NCBI RefSeq assembly: GCF_015477605.1
Contig: NZ_JADLQX010000004.1
Location: 1 to 64,000, forward strand
DNA length: 64,000 bases
Origin: Nocardia amamiensis
GTDB taxonomy: Bacteria > Actinomycetota > Actinomycetes > Mycobacteriales > Mycobacteriaceae
Reading direction: 5' to 3'
In this document: positions 25,752 through 34,606 of the stretch, piece after piece
How the letters are laid out: each line of letters begins with the position of its first letter
Numbering within the stretch: position 1 is the stretch's first letter
Notes under the pieces: generated by a model
Seen by the model: only the letters and a program-made list of their open reading frames with translations
Databases searched by the model: none
What the model was told of the DNA's origin: nothing
Program-made: the position numbers and the translations under genes

Positions 25752-26435
25752 ATGTCGGCTGAGACCACGAACGCGCGGCGCGGGCGACCGCGGCAGACCC
25801 TGGAACAGGCCGAAGAGGTGCGCGCCCGCATCGTGCTCGCCACCGCGGAAGTGTTCACCCGCACCGGTTCCCGGGGGCTGAGCGTCGCGCAGATCATCGA
25901 GCAGGCGGGACTGGCGCGGCCGACGTTCTACCGCTATTTCGGTAATGCGACCGAACCCCTGCTCGCGGTGCTGGACAGCTCCAACGACGGGTTGGTCGGC
26001 GGCATCCGCGCGGCGCTGACCGGCACCGACGAACCCGTCGAGCTGGGCATCCGGCTGATCGACGCCTATCTGGACTGGGCGCGCGGTCATGGCCCCATGC
26101 TGCGGCCGCTGTTCGCCGAGCTGCACGACCCGGGCTCGCCGGTCTCGGCATATCGTGAGCGCGCGCTCGACGACATTCGCGCCCTGGTGCGCGAGACCTT
26201 CACAGAGCTGGGTCGTCCCGTTCCGAGCCCGCTCGACCTGGATGCCGCGCTGCACCTGTGCGAGTACGTCGTCTACCGCATCTCCGCGGGCACCGCGCCC
26301 GGCGGCGAACCAGACGCGGACACCGTCGCCGCCGCGCGCCTGACGATGATCCGGGTGCTGCTCACCACCCTCGGCACCAGGGCCGATCTGCAGTACGCGC
26401 TGACGCTGGAGACGATCTTTCCCGCGGAGCCGTAG
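25752..26435 (+). CDS. TetR-family regulator of the ALDH-SDR operon
   Basis: 227 residues. The N-terminal arm RRGRPRQTLEQAEEVRARIV leads to a helix-turn-helix RGLSVAQIIEQAGLARPTFYRYFGNATEPLL. The ATG has GAGG 8-11 bases upstream. It diverges from the ALDH gene over a 148-base control region and converges on the next SDR with only 13 bases between stops. The expected role is repression of the ALDH-SDR pair with an aldehyde or related lipid as inducer; this is inferred from position. Confidence 0.88.
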   Translation: MSAETTNARRGRPRQTLEQAEEVRARIVLATAEVFTRTGSRGLSVAQIIEQAGLARPTFYRYFGNATEPLLAVLDSSNDGLVGGIRAALTGTDEPVELGIRLIDAYLDWARGHGPMLRPLFAELHDPGSPVSAYRERALDDIRALVRETFTELGRPVPSPLDLDAALHLCEYVVYRISAGTAPGGEPDADTVAAARLTMIRVLLTTLGTRADLQYALTLETIFPAEP

Positions 26436-26448
26436 GCGAATCCGCGCG

Positions 26449-27423
26449 TCAGCGCGGAAGTGGGGTCACGGGGTGGCCGGCGCTCCTGCGCTGTTCGATG
26501 CGGTGGATGAGGTCGTGCACTCGCGGGTCGCGCACGAGTCTGCCATCCAGCACCACGTTGATCACGCCGCGCAACAGCGCGTAGGGCTCCCATTGCGGCG
26601 GCGCGACGGTGCGCGGCGCCCGGCGAGCGATGCCCTCAGCGAGGGAGTCGGCCGCGTCGCGGACGGTGATCCGTTGGTTGAGCGGCCAGGGCAGCAGGCC
26701 GCCCAGGTCGGCGCCCAGCTCGTCCTCGTCGAGTGTGCCTCGCGTCATCGCGGTGTCCACGACACCGAAGTACGCCACGCCCGCCGTGGCCCCGACGGCC
26801 GCCAGCTCGACCCGCAGCGCTCGCCCGAACTGCTCCACCGCGGCCTTGCTCACCATGTAGGGCGAGCCGCCCATCCCGGGCGCGAAAGCCGCGGCGGAGG
26901 AGACGACCACGACGTGACCCTTCGCGGCGACGATGTCGTCCAGTGCCGGGTGCACGGTGTTGAACACGCCTGTGACGTTGATGCCGATGACCCGATCGAA
27001 ATCCCCTGGATTCATCGTCCTGATCGTCGCAGGCTCCGGCACCACGCCCGCGTTGGCCACCACCACGTCGATCCGGCCGAATCGCTCACGCACCCGGGAT
27101 ATCGCCTGGCGCATGCCGATTCGATCGGAGACGTTCGCGCGCACGACGAGCGCGCGCTCCCCCATCGAGCGGGCGACCGCCGCGGCGGCAGCCTCGTCGA
27201 TATCGATCAGCGCCACCGAAGCGCCCGAGGCGTAGAGCTTTTCGGCGAGCGCCCGGCCGATGCCGGTGCCCGCGCCGGTGATCACCACCACCCGATCCCG
27301 GACATCCAGCCGGTCCGCGACGGGTTGGGCGGGCCGGGAAAGCACCCGGCGCAGCAGGCCGACGACCCCGGCGCTCATCCGACCCGCAGCCGGTAGTACT
27401 ACCGGCTGGATCTGCACAGTCAT
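26449..27423 (-). CDS. Short-chain dehydrogenase/reductase
   Basis: 324 residues. Features are VVVITGAGTGIGRALAEKL, acidic DIDEAAA at the cofactor turn (NAD preference likely), VANAGVV, Ser in VVVSSAAAF and Y-x-x-x-K in SPYMVSKAAVEQFG. The extended N- and C-termini (PVVLPAAGRM, DLIHRIEQRR) are seen in actinobacterial SDRs of lipid or steroid metabolism. The ATG at 27423 has GGGAGGAAGG directly upstream. It diverges from a TetR gene over a palindrome-bearing region with a good promoter. Confidence 0.88.
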   Translation of the reverse strand: MTVQIQPVVLPAAGRMSAGVVGLLRRVLSRPAQPVADRLDVRDRVVVITGAGTGIGRALAEKLYASGASVALIDIDEAAAAAVARSMGERALVVRANVSDRIGMRQAISRVRERFGRIDVVVANAGVVPEPATIRTMNPGDFDRVIGINVTGVFNTVHPALDDIVAAKGHVVVVSSAAAFAPGMGGSPYMVSKAAVEQFGRALRVELAAVGATAGVAYFGVVDTAMTRGTLDEDELGADLGGLLPWPLNQRITVRDAADSLAEGIARRAPRTVAPPQWEPYALLRGVINVVLDGRLVRDPRVHDLIHRIEQRRSAGHPVTPLPR

Positions 27424-27564
27424 GCCTTCCTCCCACACGCGGGCGCCGTTGCCCGCCGAGCTGTGTTGCCGGCTCTCTCACAAGTCCAGGTCGAGTGCAG
27501 TGCCACGTCCGGCGTAAGCGGCAGACCCCATCTCGCACCCCTCGTCGTCGATCGGCGTCTTCGC

Positions 27565-27593
27565 AATGTATTGATGACATCAAATGCTGTCAA
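27565..27593 (-). promoter_or_regulatory. SDR promoter overlapping a TetR-type palindrome
   Basis: Minus-strand TTGACA (27593-27588) and TACATT (27570-27565) are 17 bases apart. The spacer contains TTGATG-A-CATCAA (27571-27583), a perfect 6-1-6 palindrome; a related half-site TGATGTCAA follows at about 27602-27610. Bound repressor would block the SDR promoter directly. The divergent TetR gene at 27636 is the likely source. Confidence 0.65.
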
Positions 27594-27635
27594 CATCGCA
27601 TGATGTCAATTCAATCGCTGTGAGAGGATGACCGC

Positions 27636-28298
27636 ATGACCGAAGCGGACGGGTCGATTCCGGGTATGCGTCGCTGGCGCGGACGCTCGCCCGCCGATCG
27701 CGTCGCCGCGCGCCGGGAACAGCTGATCGAGGCGTGCACGGAGTTGATGGCCACCATCGGCGCCGCCGAGACGTCGATGCGCGGCGTGTGCAGGCAGGCC
27801 GGGCTGACCGAGCGCTATTTCTACGAGAGCTTCCCCAACCTCGACGCGCTGCTGACGATCGTGCTCGACACCGTGGTCCTCGGCGCGCGCGACCAGCTGC
27901 TGGCCGAGCTGCCGAACGCACCGACGGAGCGCGACGCGATGTTTCGCCACATGGTCGGCGTGTTCACCGACTACCTGGTGGCGGACCGCCGTCGCGGCCG
28001 CATCATGTTCGTGGAATCGCAGGCCACGCCGGTGCTGATGCCACGGGCGAACGAGCTCATCGTGTTGTTCACGGCGCCGATCGCGCTCATCATCGGCGCG
28101 GGCGACTACGCCGATCCGGTGTCCGACGAGCACGACTTCGCCCTCAACGCCAACGCCATCTTCGGTGCGCTGGCCTACCTCTACCGGCCGTGGCTCGACG
28201 GGGAGATCCCGGTATCGCGGCAGCGTTTCGACGAGCACGCCGCCAATGTCATCGAGCGGATCGCGACGGCGCGCTCGTCGCTGGGCACCGAGGCATAA
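27636..28298 (+). CDS. TetR-family regulator
   Basis: 220 residues. The helix-turn-helix is AAETSMRGVCRQAGLTERYFYESFPNLDALL, with the unusual RYFYESF form seen in a nocardioform subgroup. The C-terminal domain contains RRGRIMFVESQATPVLMPRA. The ATG has GAGAGG about 8 bases upstream. It diverges from the SDR at 26449-27423, and the palindrome between them fits autoregulation plus SDR control. The ligand is unknown. Confidence 0.87.
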   Translation: MTEADGSIPGMRRWRGRSPADRVAARREQLIEACTELMATIGAAETSMRGVCRQAGLTERYFYESFPNLDALLTIVLDTVVLGARDQLLAELPNAPTERDAMFRHMVGVFTDYLVADRRRGRIMFVESQATPVLMPRANELIVLFTAPIALIIGAGDYADPVSDEHDFALNANAIFGALAYLYRPWLDGEIPVSRQRFDEHAANVIERIATARSSLGTEA

Positions 28299-28720
28299 GA
28301 GGCACTGCCGGAGGCGGTCCGTCCGCAACCCGCCCACGGCCGCAGCGAAGGCTTGCAGGTACGCCGCGGTGACGGAGGTCCCGCGCGGAGCCCATGCCCT
28401 TTGCCGCCATCATCGCCACGAGGGCGTTACCGACGACAGCTCGGCCACCGGCAGCGGCATCGGGTCGGGCGTGAAGACATCCACCCACACGGCACCGCTG
28501 GCGAACTGTTCATCGAGCCTGGTCGGTCGGCAGAAACGCGGCCCCGAACGGGCGGCCGGGCATTCGAACGGGGCCGCTGCCACCAGCACCGCATCCGCTG
28601 CTGCTCCAGTGCCTCGACCCGGTGGCGCAGGTCCACAGCTCCGCCGACGGTGTAAAACTGGCTGGCCCCGCTGGAGGCGCCCCCTCGGTTGATGCCGGCC
28701 CCACGACCTACGATCGCCGT
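28299..28720. other. 420-base gap before the PAP2 gene
   Basis: No convincing gene. A minus-strand frame ends here with DEQFASGAVWVDVFTPDPMP, which reads more like protein than the other frames, but upstream it dissolves into antisense of the PAP2 gene and has no plausible start. It may be the remnant of a lost gene. I saw no strong hairpin or operator. Confidence 0.4.
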
Positions 28721-29416
28721 ATGCCGGAGCGGATCGACAGGGAGCAGACGGTCGAGGACGCCCTCGCAAGGAGGGTCGCGGACCGGTGGGGTGCTAGGTC
28801 CCCGTGGGGTGAGGCGTTGCGCGAGGTGGGGGCGATCGACCGAGCGGCGTACCAGGCCGTGGCGGTGACTCCCACGCCTCAGTTGGACGATGCCTTTCGC
28901 CGGCTCTCGAAGGCAGCGAACTACTCTCGTCTGTGGCTTGGCCTCGCTGCGCTGATCGCCGCCCTCGGAGGTAGACGTGGACGCCAGGTGGCGTTCGAGG
29001 GTGTGCTCGCGATCGGTGCGACGTCCGCGACCGTGAATCTGGGCATCAAGCCGATGGCCCACCGGCGGCGTCCGCAGCGACCTGACCCGGGCCCGTTCGA
29101 AGCCCGTCTTGTTCCCATGCCGGAGTCCGCGTCTTTTCCGTCCGGTCACGCCGCCTCGGCGTTTGCGTTCGCCTATACGGTAGGCCGACACTACCCGGCG
29201 CTGGCAGTGCCGATCCGGTTGCTCGCCAGTGGGGTGGCCTATTCGAGGGTTCACACCGGCGTGCACTACCCCGGTGACGTGGTGCTCGGCTCCGTCCTCG
29301 GAGCCGGGACGTCAGCCATGGTGGCCGGCGCACGCGACCGCACATATCGGTCGCCAGGGCGGGCACGCGTCGCACCCCGCCGACTACTCCGACTCCTCTT
29401 GGCGGGCGGCCGGTGA
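28721..29416 (+). CDS. PAP2-family membrane phosphatase
   Basis: 231 residues. All three PAP2 motifs are present: K-x6-RP as KPMAHRRRPQRP, PSGH in SFPSGHAAS and SR-x5-H-x3-D as SRVHTGVHYPGDV. Several membrane helices surround them, although charged N- and C-termini are cytosolic. It should remove phosphate from a lipid phosphate such as phosphatidate or a polyprenyl phosphate. In many actinobacteria this domain is the first half of a fused PAP2/lipid-kinase protein; here the kinase is a separate gene facing it, and their 3' ends overlap by 33 bases. Confidence 0.9.
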   Translation: MPERIDREQTVEDALARRVADRWGARSPWGEALREVGAIDRAAYQAVAVTPTPQLDDAFRRLSKAANYSRLWLGLAALIAALGGRRGRQVAFEGVLAIGATSATVNLGIKPMAHRRRPQRPDPGPFEARLVPMPESASFPSGHAASAFAFAYTVGRHYPALAVPIRLLASGVAYSRVHTGVHYPGDVVLGSVLGAGTSAMVAGARDRTYRSPGRARVAPRRLLRLLLAGGR

Positions 29417-30370
29417 AGCGTTCCTCGGTGACGTTTCAGGTCGGAGGCGGCCGGAGGGTGAGGCGCCAGGATGTCGGGACGAGATGCGCACGCGAAGCAC
29501 TGCCGGGCGAATGGCGAACCTGAGCGGTGCACTCAGCACCACTGGCTCCCCGTCGATACCCGCGTGCACGGGCGCGGGGGCGAGGACCTCGAAGTTCGGA
29601 GCGCTCCAGGCGCGCCCGGGAGGATGCCGCCTACTATCCGGTGTATCGAGAACGACGATGCCCAGAAGGCCGCTATCGAGCGAGGGCCGACTGCCGAAGC
29701 CCAACGCATAAGGGTTGTTCGAGACCAGCACAACGGCGAGCTGAGTGTGCTGCCGCCCTTCGTCATCGACGAGGCGCAGCGCCGGTGTCCTTGCACTGGG
29801 GCCGACCACCCGCCCGGCCGTCTCCACAAGGGTGCGTACCTTGGCGGCGCGATAGGCCGGATGGCGGACCGCCTCAGCGTAGATCCCGAGGGAAACGTTG
29901 TTCACAAATGCGCGGCCGTTCACTTCTGCCAGGTCGATCCGCCGCTCCACTCCATCGGTGAACCCGTCGAGCGCGCCCGCCACGTCCTTGCGGTCCACTC
30001 CGAGGTCGAGCGCGAAGTGGTTACGTGTCCCGGCAGGGACGCAGATGAACGGCACCCCATGTGCGGCGGCGGCTGCTGCCACGACCGCCAGGGACCCGTC
30101 GCCGCCAGCCATCCCCAGCGCATCCGCGCCCTGCCTCACCGCCTCGTCGACAAGCTCGGTGAGGCTTCGGCCCGAATCGAGGATGACCACTTTGATTCCG
30201 CGATCTCGTGCCTTTTCGGCAACCCTCGCACGGTCGGCCGCCCCATCGCCCGATCTTGGGTTGACAAACAACACCGGCCGTAGAGGCGGGGCGGCGGCAC
30301 TCCAGCCATAGCGGGTCGATCTCTGCCCAGCCAGACCACTACTCGGCCGGGGAACCAAGGGGACGGTCAT
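29384..30370 (-). CDS. Diacylglycerol kinase-family lipid kinase
   Basis: 328 residues of the DAGK catalytic (YegS/DgkB-like) family. VLFVNPRSGDGAADRARV starts the nucleotide domain, MAGGDGSLAVVAAAA is the GGDG motif (Ser in place of the usual Thr) and FICVPAGTRNHFALDLG is the PxGTxNxxA motif. The all-beta C-terminal domain follows with NNVSLGIYAEAV. It should phosphorylate diacylglycerol or a related lipid. The ATG at 30370 has GGAGG 8 bases upstream. Its last 33 bases are antisense to the end of the PAP2 gene. Confidence 0.88.
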   Translation of the reverse strand: MTVPLVPRPSSGLAGQRSTRYGWSAAAPPLRPVLFVNPRSGDGAADRARVAEKARDRGIKVVILDSGRSLTELVDEAVRQGADALGMAGGDGSLAVVAAAAAAHGVPFICVPAGTRNHFALDLGVDRKDVAGALDGFTDGVERRIDLAEVNGRAFVNNVSLGIYAEAVRHPAYRAAKVRTLVETAGRVVGPSARTPALRLVDDEGRQHTQLAVVLVSNNPYALGFGSRPSLDSGLLGIVVLDTPDSRRHPPGRAWSAPNFEVLAPAPVHAGIDGEPVVLSAPLRFAIRPAVLRVRISSRHPGASPSGRLRPETSPRNASPAARQEESE

Positions 30371-30555
30371 CACGCTGCCCTCCAGCAGCTACGAGCTACC
30401 GATGCCGACCTCATGTCCCCCTCCTGGACCCGCTGGCTGGGTTCCGCGGAGGACCGTCGGCCGCTCGCCGACATCGGACTGACACGTCAAGCCCCCATTG
30501 GCAGGTTGCTGACCCGGACACTTGCCAATCTTACGTCTCGGTTCCATTTGCACGG

Positions 30556-32049
30556 CTAGTCCCGGGCCGCGGCCTCGGCACGTCGCGGCGCCCGCTCGAA
30601 GAACATGGCGCCGTCGGCGATCCGGCCGTATCGCAGCGTGAACACATCGCGCAGATAGTTCATCCGCAGCCGCCACGGGGCGCGGTCACCTTGGACGGGG
30701 AACAGGCTCTCCGAGCGGCGTACGTAGCCGGGGGTGAAGCCGGGGAACAGCGATTGGGCGCCGACCGACGGGTCGCGAACCGGCACGCAGCGCACATATC
30801 CGTGCTCATCCATGTGTTTCAGCAGCCGAATGACGTACTCGGACACCAGATCCGCCTTCAACGTCCACGAGGCGTTCGTGTACCCGATGACGAAGGCGAA
30901 GTTCGGCACCCCGGACAGCATCATCGCCTTGTAGGCCATGGTCGCCGACGGCCGCACCGGAGCACCGTCGACCACGAGCTCGACACCGCCGAAGACTTGA
31001 AGGTTCAAACCCGTTGCCGTGATGACGATATCGGCCTCCAGCGTCGCCCCGGAGGCCAAGCGCAGACCGGTGTCCGTGAAGGTCTCGATCCGGTCGGTCA
31101 CCACGTCGAGCATGCCGTGCCGAATGGCGCGGAAGAAATCGCCGTCGCGCGCGAGGCACAATCGCTGGTCCCACGGCTCGTACCGCGGCGTGAAGTGGGT
31201 ATGGATGTCGTAGCCCGCGGGCAGCCAGCGCCGCTGCCAGCCGTGGATACGCTTGCGCATCACCGCCGGATTGCGCCTACTGAACTGGTAGAGCGCGGTG
31301 GAGATCGCGACGTACTCGGCGCGCGCGAGCGCGTACGCGGCCCGCACGGGAAGGACGCGGCGAGCGGTCAGCGCCAGCCGGTCGCGGGAAGGCGCGGAGA
31401 TGATGTAGCTCGGGCTGCGCTGCAGCATGGTCACGTGCGCACCCTGCGCGGTGAGCGCTGGAGCGAGCGTCACCGCGGTGGCGCCACTGCCGATGAGCAC
31501 CACCCGCTTGCCGGCGCAGTCGAGTTTCTCCGGCCAGAACTGCGGGTGCACGATCGAACCGGCGAACCGCTCGGCGCCGGGGAACTCCGGGGTGTACCCC
31601 GCGTCGTAGCGGTAGTAACCAGCGCAGGAGAACAGGAATCCCGCCGTGAACGTGACGTTCTCGCCGGTGTCGGTACGCTCGGCGTGCACCGTCCACCGGC
31701 TGTCGACGCTGGACCACTCGGCGCGGATGACCCGGTGCCGGAACCGGATACGGCGGTCCACGCCGTATTCGGCGGCGGTCTCGCGCAGGTAGCCGAGGAT
31801 GGCGCTGCCGTCGGCGATCGACTCCTCACCCAGCCACGGCTTGAACCGGTAGCCGAGGGTGTACATGTCCGAGTCGGAGCGGATGCCGGGGTACCGGAAC
31901 AAATCCCACGTTCCCCCCAGGGCCGCTCGGCTCTCCAGGAGCAGGTAGGTGCGCTGCGGGAAGGCCCGGCGCAGGTGGCACGCCGCGCCGATGCCGGAGA
32001 GCCCGGCGCCGATGATGAGCACGTCGACATGCTCGGCCACGGTCGTCAT
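30556..32049 (-). CDS. EthA-like Baeyer-Villiger flavin monooxygenase
   Basis: 497 residues. The FAD site is VLIIGAGLSGIGAACHL, followed by GGTWDLFRYPGIRSDSDMYT, the NADPH site VVLIGSGATAVTLAP and ATGLNLQVFGG. These match mycobacterial EthA closely over the whole length, including YTNASWTLKADLVSE and TPWRLNYLRD-like APWRLRMNYLRD near the end. EthA converts ketones to esters and activates the prodrug ethionamide; the native substrate is a long-chain ketone or mycolate-like lipid. GGGAGAGG precedes the ATG. No EthR-like gene is adjacent. It diverges from the nlt operon. Confidence 0.9.
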   Translation of the reverse strand: MTTVAEHVDVLIIGAGLSGIGAACHLRRAFPQRTYLLLESRAALGGTWDLFRYPGIRSDSDMYTLGYRFKPWLGEESIADGSAILGYLRETAAEYGVDRRIRFRHRVIRAEWSSVDSRWTVHAERTDTGENVTFTAGFLFSCAGYYRYDAGYTPEFPGAERFAGSIVHPQFWPEKLDCAGKRVVLIGSGATAVTLAPALTAQGAHVTMLQRSPSYIISAPSRDRLALTARRVLPVRAAYALARAEYVAISTALYQFSRRNPAVMRKRIHGWQRRWLPAGYDIHTHFTPRYEPWDQRLCLARDGDFFRAIRHGMLDVVTDRIETFTDTGLRLASGATLEADIVITATGLNLQVFGGVELVVDGAPVRPSATMAYKAMMLSGVPNFAFVIGYTNASWTLKADLVSEYVIRLLKHMDEHGYVRCVPVRDPSVGAQSLFPGFTPGYVRRSESLFPVQGDRAPWRLRMNYLRDVFTLRYGRIADGAMFFERAPRRAEAAARD

Positions 32050-32633
32050 CACCTCTCCCTTCCGTCGTCGCGAACGTCCTGGCGGACCGGGCGGCGCTCG
32101 CCTGTTACCAACCCTATCGCCCCAGGTGGAGGGTTCGAGACACGGTGCATGCCGGCCTGGGTGGCAGCGCCGGGTTTCCCTCTGCCGCACCATAGTTCGC
32201 AAATCAGACAGGCCGAACAGACCACGCGATACCAACCGGTCCCGCGATGCGAGATTCATAGTGAAGTCACTCACATCCACCGGTGGACACAACCGGTCGA
32301 GCGTCCATGAACAACCGCCATTCGGCAATAGCCGGTCGGTAGCCATTCCGAAAGCCGCGGATTCGCCACCCCGGAGCGACACGGTCGGTCACGAATGCGA
32401 AACACCGCGATACACCGGTATGCCCCATCGAGTCGCAATGGTGCGAACGCCATAGCCAGTCGATCACCGGTTGGTGATACCTCACGAAACATCTATACTG
32501 GGAAGTGATTCCCGTCTCAGACGGAGTGGTCACCACAGCTATAGCCATTCGTTGTTACTGTCGGGTAGTGTCAATCCCACCGACGATCAGAGTCGATCCG
32601 GAACCGTATATGTCAACGATTTCAGGAGCGCTC
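32050..32633. other. 580-base control region upstream of the nlt operon
   Basis: A long gap with lower GC than the genes on either side and no supportable gene. The right 170 bases hold a promoter-like element (32463-32513) and several short palindromes. GTGGT-C-ACCAC lies near 32527-32537. The left 400 bases show nothing I can name. The length suggests complex control of the operon or a lost gene. Confidence 0.5.
32463..32513 (+). promoter_or_regulatory. Putative nlt operon promoter with overlapping operator
   Basis: TTGGTG (32471-32476) and TATACT (32494-32499) are 17 bases apart and would start transcription near 32506. ATCACC-GGTT-GGTGAT (32463-32478), a perfect 6-4-6 inverted repeat, overlaps the -35. 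GGGAA-GTGA-TTCCC (32500-32513) lies at the start point. The leader to the nltA start would be about 130 bases. Confidence 0.5.
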
Positions 32634-33683
32634 GTGTCCAATTCTCGCTTCGAATCCATCGGCGCCTATCTGCCTTCGAATGTCGTCACGACCGATGAGC
32701 TGTTGTCCCGGATGAAGGAGCCCCCTTCATTCGATCTGGAGAAAATCACCGGCGTTCGCGAACGCCGGCGGCGTGACACTCGCCCGGAAAATCACGAAGA
32801 TTCGTTCACTCTGGCCATGAAGGCCGTCGAGGACTGTCTGTCCAGGTCACAGTATGGTCCAGAGGATATCGACGTGATCATCTCCGCCTCGATCTCCCGC
32901 AGCAAACATGGCACTCGCGTGTATATGGAGCCTTCGTTCGCCTCGTCGATCAGCCGTCTTATCGGCGCCAAGAACGCCATTGCGTTCGATATTTCGAACG
33001 CATGCGCCGGAATGCTCACCGGTACCTACATCCTGGACCGGATGATCCGCTCCGGCGCCGTCCGGAACGGAATCGTCGTCAGTGGTGAAGCGATTTCCGC
33101 AATCGCTGACACCGCGGTCGACGAGATTTCCGAGAAATACGACCGACAGTTCGCTTCGCTGACCGTCGGCGATTCCGGATGCGCCATCGTGCTGGATCAG
33201 GCGGTTGATGAAAACGATGTTATCCACTACATCGAGATGATGACGGCCGCGGAATACTCGCACCTGTGCCTCGGCATGCCGAGCGGCAAAACCCAGGGCG
33301 TGGCGATGTACACCGACAACCGCACCATGCACAACGAGGACCGTTTCCTGCTCGGCACCAATACCCAGCGGAAATTCCTCGAGGCGCAGGGCAAGAGCTT
33401 CGCCGACGAGAAGTTCGACTACGTCATCCACCACCAGTTCGGCGCCGCCGCCATTCCGTGGATGAACGCCATCGCCGAGCGCGAGTTCGGCAGCCCGATG
33501 CCGCCGGATCTCCGGGTCATCGACAAGCTCGGAAATACTTCCACCACTTCGCATTTCATGGTGTTGCACGACCAGCTCAGCCAGCAGAGCCTCCCCGCGG
33601 GGTCGAAGTTGCTGCTGGTCCCGGCGGCCTCCGGCATCGTCACCGGGTTCGTGTCCACCACCATCTCGTCGCTGAAGGTCTGA
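32634..33683 (+). CDS. nltA: NltA, OleA-like thiolase-fold acyl-condensing enzyme
   Basis: 349 residues of the KAS III/OleA group. The catalytic Cys124 is in FDISNACAGML, His267 in VIHHQFGAA, Asn301 in LGNTSTTSH, and Glu99 in VYMEPSFAS matches the glutamate that OleA-type enzymes pass across the dimer interface. It should condense two acyl-CoA (or acyl-ACP) chains head to head to a beta-keto acid. I chose the GTG at 32634, with AGGAG 5 bases upstream; an ATG at 32610 is also in frame. It is followed 8 bases later by a Cys-less partner, as in the nocardiolactone pathway. Confidence 0.87.
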   Translation: MSNSRFESIGAYLPSNVVTTDELLSRMKEPPSFDLEKITGVRERRRRDTRPENHEDSFTLAMKAVEDCLSRSQYGPEDIDVIISASISRSKHGTRVYMEPSFASSISRLIGAKNAIAFDISNACAGMLTGTYILDRMIRSGAVRNGIVVSGEAISAIADTAVDEISEKYDRQFASLTVGDSGCAIVLDQAVDENDVIHYIEMMTAAEYSHLCLGMPSGKTQGVAMYTDNRTMHNEDRFLLGTNTQRKFLEAQGKSFADEKFDYVIHHQFGAAAIPWMNAIAEREFGSPMPPDLRVIDKLGNTSTTSHFMVLHDQLSQQSLPAGSKLLLVPAASGIVTGFVSTTISSLKV

Positions 33684-33691
33684 GGTCAGTC

Positions 33692-34606
33692 ATGAGCGTG
33701 CGCATCAAGTCCACCGGCATCAGCCGGGCAGGCGACACCCACAGCATCGTCGAGCACACCGCCCGCGCCGCCAAGCAGAGTCTGCAGCGCGCCGGAATCC
33801 GTGCCGATCAGGTGGGCCTGCTGATCAACGCGAACATCTACCGCGATTCGAACATCATGGAACCCGCGGTGTCGGCGCTGATCCAGAAGGCGGCCGGCAT
33901 CGGCCTGGAATACGCCAAAGACGACCCGAGGACCTTCTCGTTCGATTTGATGAACGGGGCGGTCAGCGTGCTCAACGCGGTTCAGGTGGCGACCTCGGTC
34001 CTGGAGACCGGCAGCGCCGAGCACGTGCTGATCGTGTCCGGCGACACCCATCCGTCGATGACCCGCTACATCGCCGACGACGAGTTCCCGTACGCCGTCT
34101 GCGGCGCGGCACTGCTGCTCGAGCGCACCGACGAACCGGTCGGCTTCGGCACGGTGCACAGCGTGAAGGGTGAAGGCACACCTGCGGTCGAGGGCTATCT
34201 CGACACCACGACGATGGGCAACCAGGGGCGCGGCGCGATCACCGTGGTCCGGGAGCCCGGCTTCGAAGACCGCCTGCTCGAGGTGGCCGTCGACGCTGCG
34301 CGCCAAGCGCTGGCCGAGTCGGATCATGCCTCGCTCAGCGAGATCGCGCTGATCGCGTCGACGCCGAGCCCGGAGTTTCCGAAGCAGCTGGCCGACGCAC
34401 TCGGCATCGACCAGAACTCGGTCCGCACACCGGATCTGCGCTACGGCGACCCGCACACGGCCGCGCTGACCGCGGCATACGACTTGGCGATCGCGGAGGA
34501 CGGGTTCACCGAGCACCGCCAGGTGCTGTTCGTCGCGGCGGGCGCGGGCCCGACGGCTGCGGCGGTGCTGTACCGGTTGCCCGTACTCGCCGGGGCGCCT
34601 GCGTGA
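33692..34606 (+). CDS. nltB: NltB, OleA-like partner lacking the catalytic Cys
   Basis: 304 residues, shorter than NltA. It has the same thiolase fold, but at the active-site position FDLMNGAVSVL carries Ala90 where NltA has Cys124, and the His and Asn of the triad are not preserved. The interface glutamate is kept (Glu57 in NIMEPAVSA). The pattern fits an obligate heterodimer: NltA performs chemistry while NltB supplies Glu and the second acyl channel. Start ATG with GAGG upstream. Its TGA overlaps the GTG of nltC by 4 bases, so the two are translationally coupled. Confidence 0.85.
   Translation: MSVRIKSTGISRAGDTHSIVEHTARAAKQSLQRAGIRADQVGLLINANIYRDSNIMEPAVSALIQKAAGIGLEYAKDDPRTFSFDLMNGAVSVLNAVQVATSVLETGSAEHVLIVSGDTHPSMTRYIADDEFPYAVCGAALLLERTDEPVGFGTVHSVKGEGTPAVEGYLDTTTMGNQGRGAITVVREPGFEDRLLEVAVDAARQALAESDHASLSEIALIASTPSPEFPKQLADALGIDQNSVRTPDLRYGDPHTAALTAAYDLAIAEDGFTEHRQVLFVAAGAGPTAAAVLYRLPVLAGAPA

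Noticed and set aside
28410..28769. Minus-strand frame ending DEQFASGAVWVDVFTPDPMP
   Set aside because: Its end looks protein-like, but most of it is antisense to or out of frame around the PAP2 gene start and no start signal exists; at most a gene remnant.
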